Source of the DNA: JBBRUG01 sp038247995
Lineage (GTDB): Bacteria > Chloroflexota > Chloroflexia > Chloroflexales > Chloroflexaceae
DNA length: 5,433 nt
Reading direction: 5' to 3'
NCBI GenBank assembly: GCA_038247995.1
Contig: JBBRUG010000371.1
Location: forward strand, 1 to 5,433
A model generated the notes under the pieces. It was not told the origin of the DNA. It made no database searches and saw only the letters and a program-made list of their open reading frames with translations. Shown in pieces: positions 4,569-5,433 of this stretch. Position 1 is the first letter of the stretch. Each line of letters begins with the position of its first letter. A program made the position numbers and the translations under genes.

Positions 4569-5433
4569 ATGCATCTCTGGCACGACTCAATTCATCACGA
4601 CGGATCGCCGAGCTACGTACAGGCCGATGGGCGGTTGGGCGGCGCGGCGACGATCCGCCTGCGCGTCGGTAGTGCAGCGCCACTTGCGGCGGTGTTTATT
4701 CGCACCTGCCCCGACGGCGAGCAGCGCCTCGAACCATTGCAACGCGAAGAACCCGGCCCCGACGCCGTTGCGTGCTGGTGGCGCGTGGAAGTGCCGGTGC
4801 AGATGTTGCGCACCGGCTATCGTTTTCTGTTGCGCACGGCTGAGGGTAACCTCTGGTACAACGGCCTCGGCCTGAGCCGCAGCTACCCCACCGACGCCAA
4901 CGACTTCAAGCTGCTCGCCGCGTATCACGCGCCGGCCTGGGTGCGCGACGCAGTGTTCTACCAGATCTTCCCCGATCGTTTCGCCGACGGCGACCCGACG
5001 AATAATGTGCAACCCGGCGCCTACACGTATGGCGGTCGCCCAGTGGTGGCCCGCCAATGGGGTGAATTGCCGCACAAAGCTACCGGGCCGATCGAGTTTT
5101 TTGGCGGCGACTTGCAGGGTATCGCCCAGAAGCTCGGCTATGTGGCCGATCTGGGCGCCTCGGCAATCTATCTGAACCCGATCTTCACTGCGCCCAGCAA
5201 CCACAAATACGATGTCGCCAGCTACACCGAGGTTGATCCGCACCTGGGCGGCGAAGCGGCGTTGGCCGGGTTACGCACGGCGCTCGATGCCCACGGCATG
5301 CAACTCATGCTCGACATTGTGCCGAACCACTGCGGCGTTACCCACCCCTGGTTTCGTGCTGCGCAGGCCGATCCGCACGCGCCTGAGGCGGAGTTCTTTA
5401 CGTTTCGCGAGCATCCGCACAACTATGAGAGCT
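4569..5433 (+). CDS. GH13 alpha-glucosidase/neopullulanase, maltodextrin glucosidase-like (partial, 3' end outside window)
   Basis: The first 288 codons are present; the gene runs off the window. Residues about 1-118 form a beta-rich N-terminal domain (CBM34-like position) with a conserved tail, WYNGLGLSR. The GH13 barrel begins at W124-V-R-D-A-V-F-Y-Q-I-F-P-D-R-F and continues with FFGGDLQGI, YLNPIFTAPSNHKYD (201-215) and conserved region I DIVPNH (249-254). This order and wording closely resemble E. coli MalZ and neopullulanase/cyclomaltodextrinase relatives, which cleave maltodextrins or cyclodextrins inside the cell. There is no signal peptide (start MHLWHDSIHH), fitting a cytoplasmic enzyme. 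The catalytic Asp and Glu (regions II-III) lie beyond the window, so activity and exact specificity cannot be confirmed. The ATG is 5 nt after the gltX stop; GGAGA at 4551-4555, inside gltX, is the only nearby ribosome site, so coupled translation is likely. Confidence 0.88.
   Translation, partial: MHLWHDSIHHDGSPSYVQADGRLGGAATIRLRVGSAAPLAAVFIRTCPDGEQRLEPLQREEPGPDAVACWWRVEVPVQMLRTGYRFLLRTAEGNLWYNGLGLSRSYPTDANDFKLLAAYHAPAWVRDAVFYQIFPDRFADGDPTNNVQPGAYTYGGRPVVARQWGELPHKATGPIEFFGGDLQGIAQKLGYVADLGASAIYLNPIFTAPSNHKYDVASYTEVDPHLGGEAALAGLRTALDAHGMQLMLDIVPNHCGVTHPWFRAAQADPHAPEAEFFTFREHPHNYES

Noticed and set aside
4587..5243. 218-codon minus-strand frame opposite the GH13 gene
   Set aside because: It is an antisense shadow of a frame with clear GH13 motifs.

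Overview
The window most likely comes from a GC-rich member of the Chloroflexota, probably a filamentous Chloroflexia-type genome. This rests on base composition, on the dispersed GC-rich palindromes and short-period tandem repeats between the genes, and on a bacterial partner-switching signalling operon. It is an inference: there is no rRNA or other taxonomic marker.

Layout. Positions 1-462 carry no convincing gene. They hold a mosaic of GC-rich palindromes (about 1-250) and two strong stem-loops (332-358 and 418-451), the second lying just behind the stop of the first real gene. From 463 to 2704 a three-gene cluster runs on the minus strand. In transcription order it is an RsbW-type anti-sigma serine kinase (2704-2279), a cyclic-nucleotide-binding-domain/PP2C SpoIIE-type phosphatase (2282-1002, overlapping the kinase by ATGA), and a STAS-domain anti-anti-sigma factor (816-463). 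Kinase and STAS gene each have an extended -10 promoter of the form TGCTATA(A/C)T. Between phosphatase and STAS gene lie two repeat arrays: an 8-bp degenerate tandem repeat that supplies the last codons and stop of the phosphatase, and a 9-bp tandem repeat. A second copy of the 9-bp element lies upstream of the kinase.

A divergent intergenic region (2705-3009) separates this cluster from a plus-strand pair: gltX (glutamyl-tRNA synthetase, 3010-4563) and, 5 nt later, the start of a GH13 alpha-glucosidase/neopullulanase resembling maltodextrin glucosidase MalZ (4569 to beyond the window end).

How the genes work together. The three minus-strand products are the standard parts of a partner-switching circuit. 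The kinase phosphorylates the STAS protein, the phosphatase removes the phosphate, and the STAS protein's phosphorylation state decides whether the kinase is free to hold its target. The phosphatase carries an intact-looking cNMP-binding pocket, so the switch is probably gated by a cyclic nucleotide or similar ligand. No sigma factor is encoded here, so the output target is unknown. No wholly new system is evident. The most unusual features are the repeat arrays embedded in this operon.
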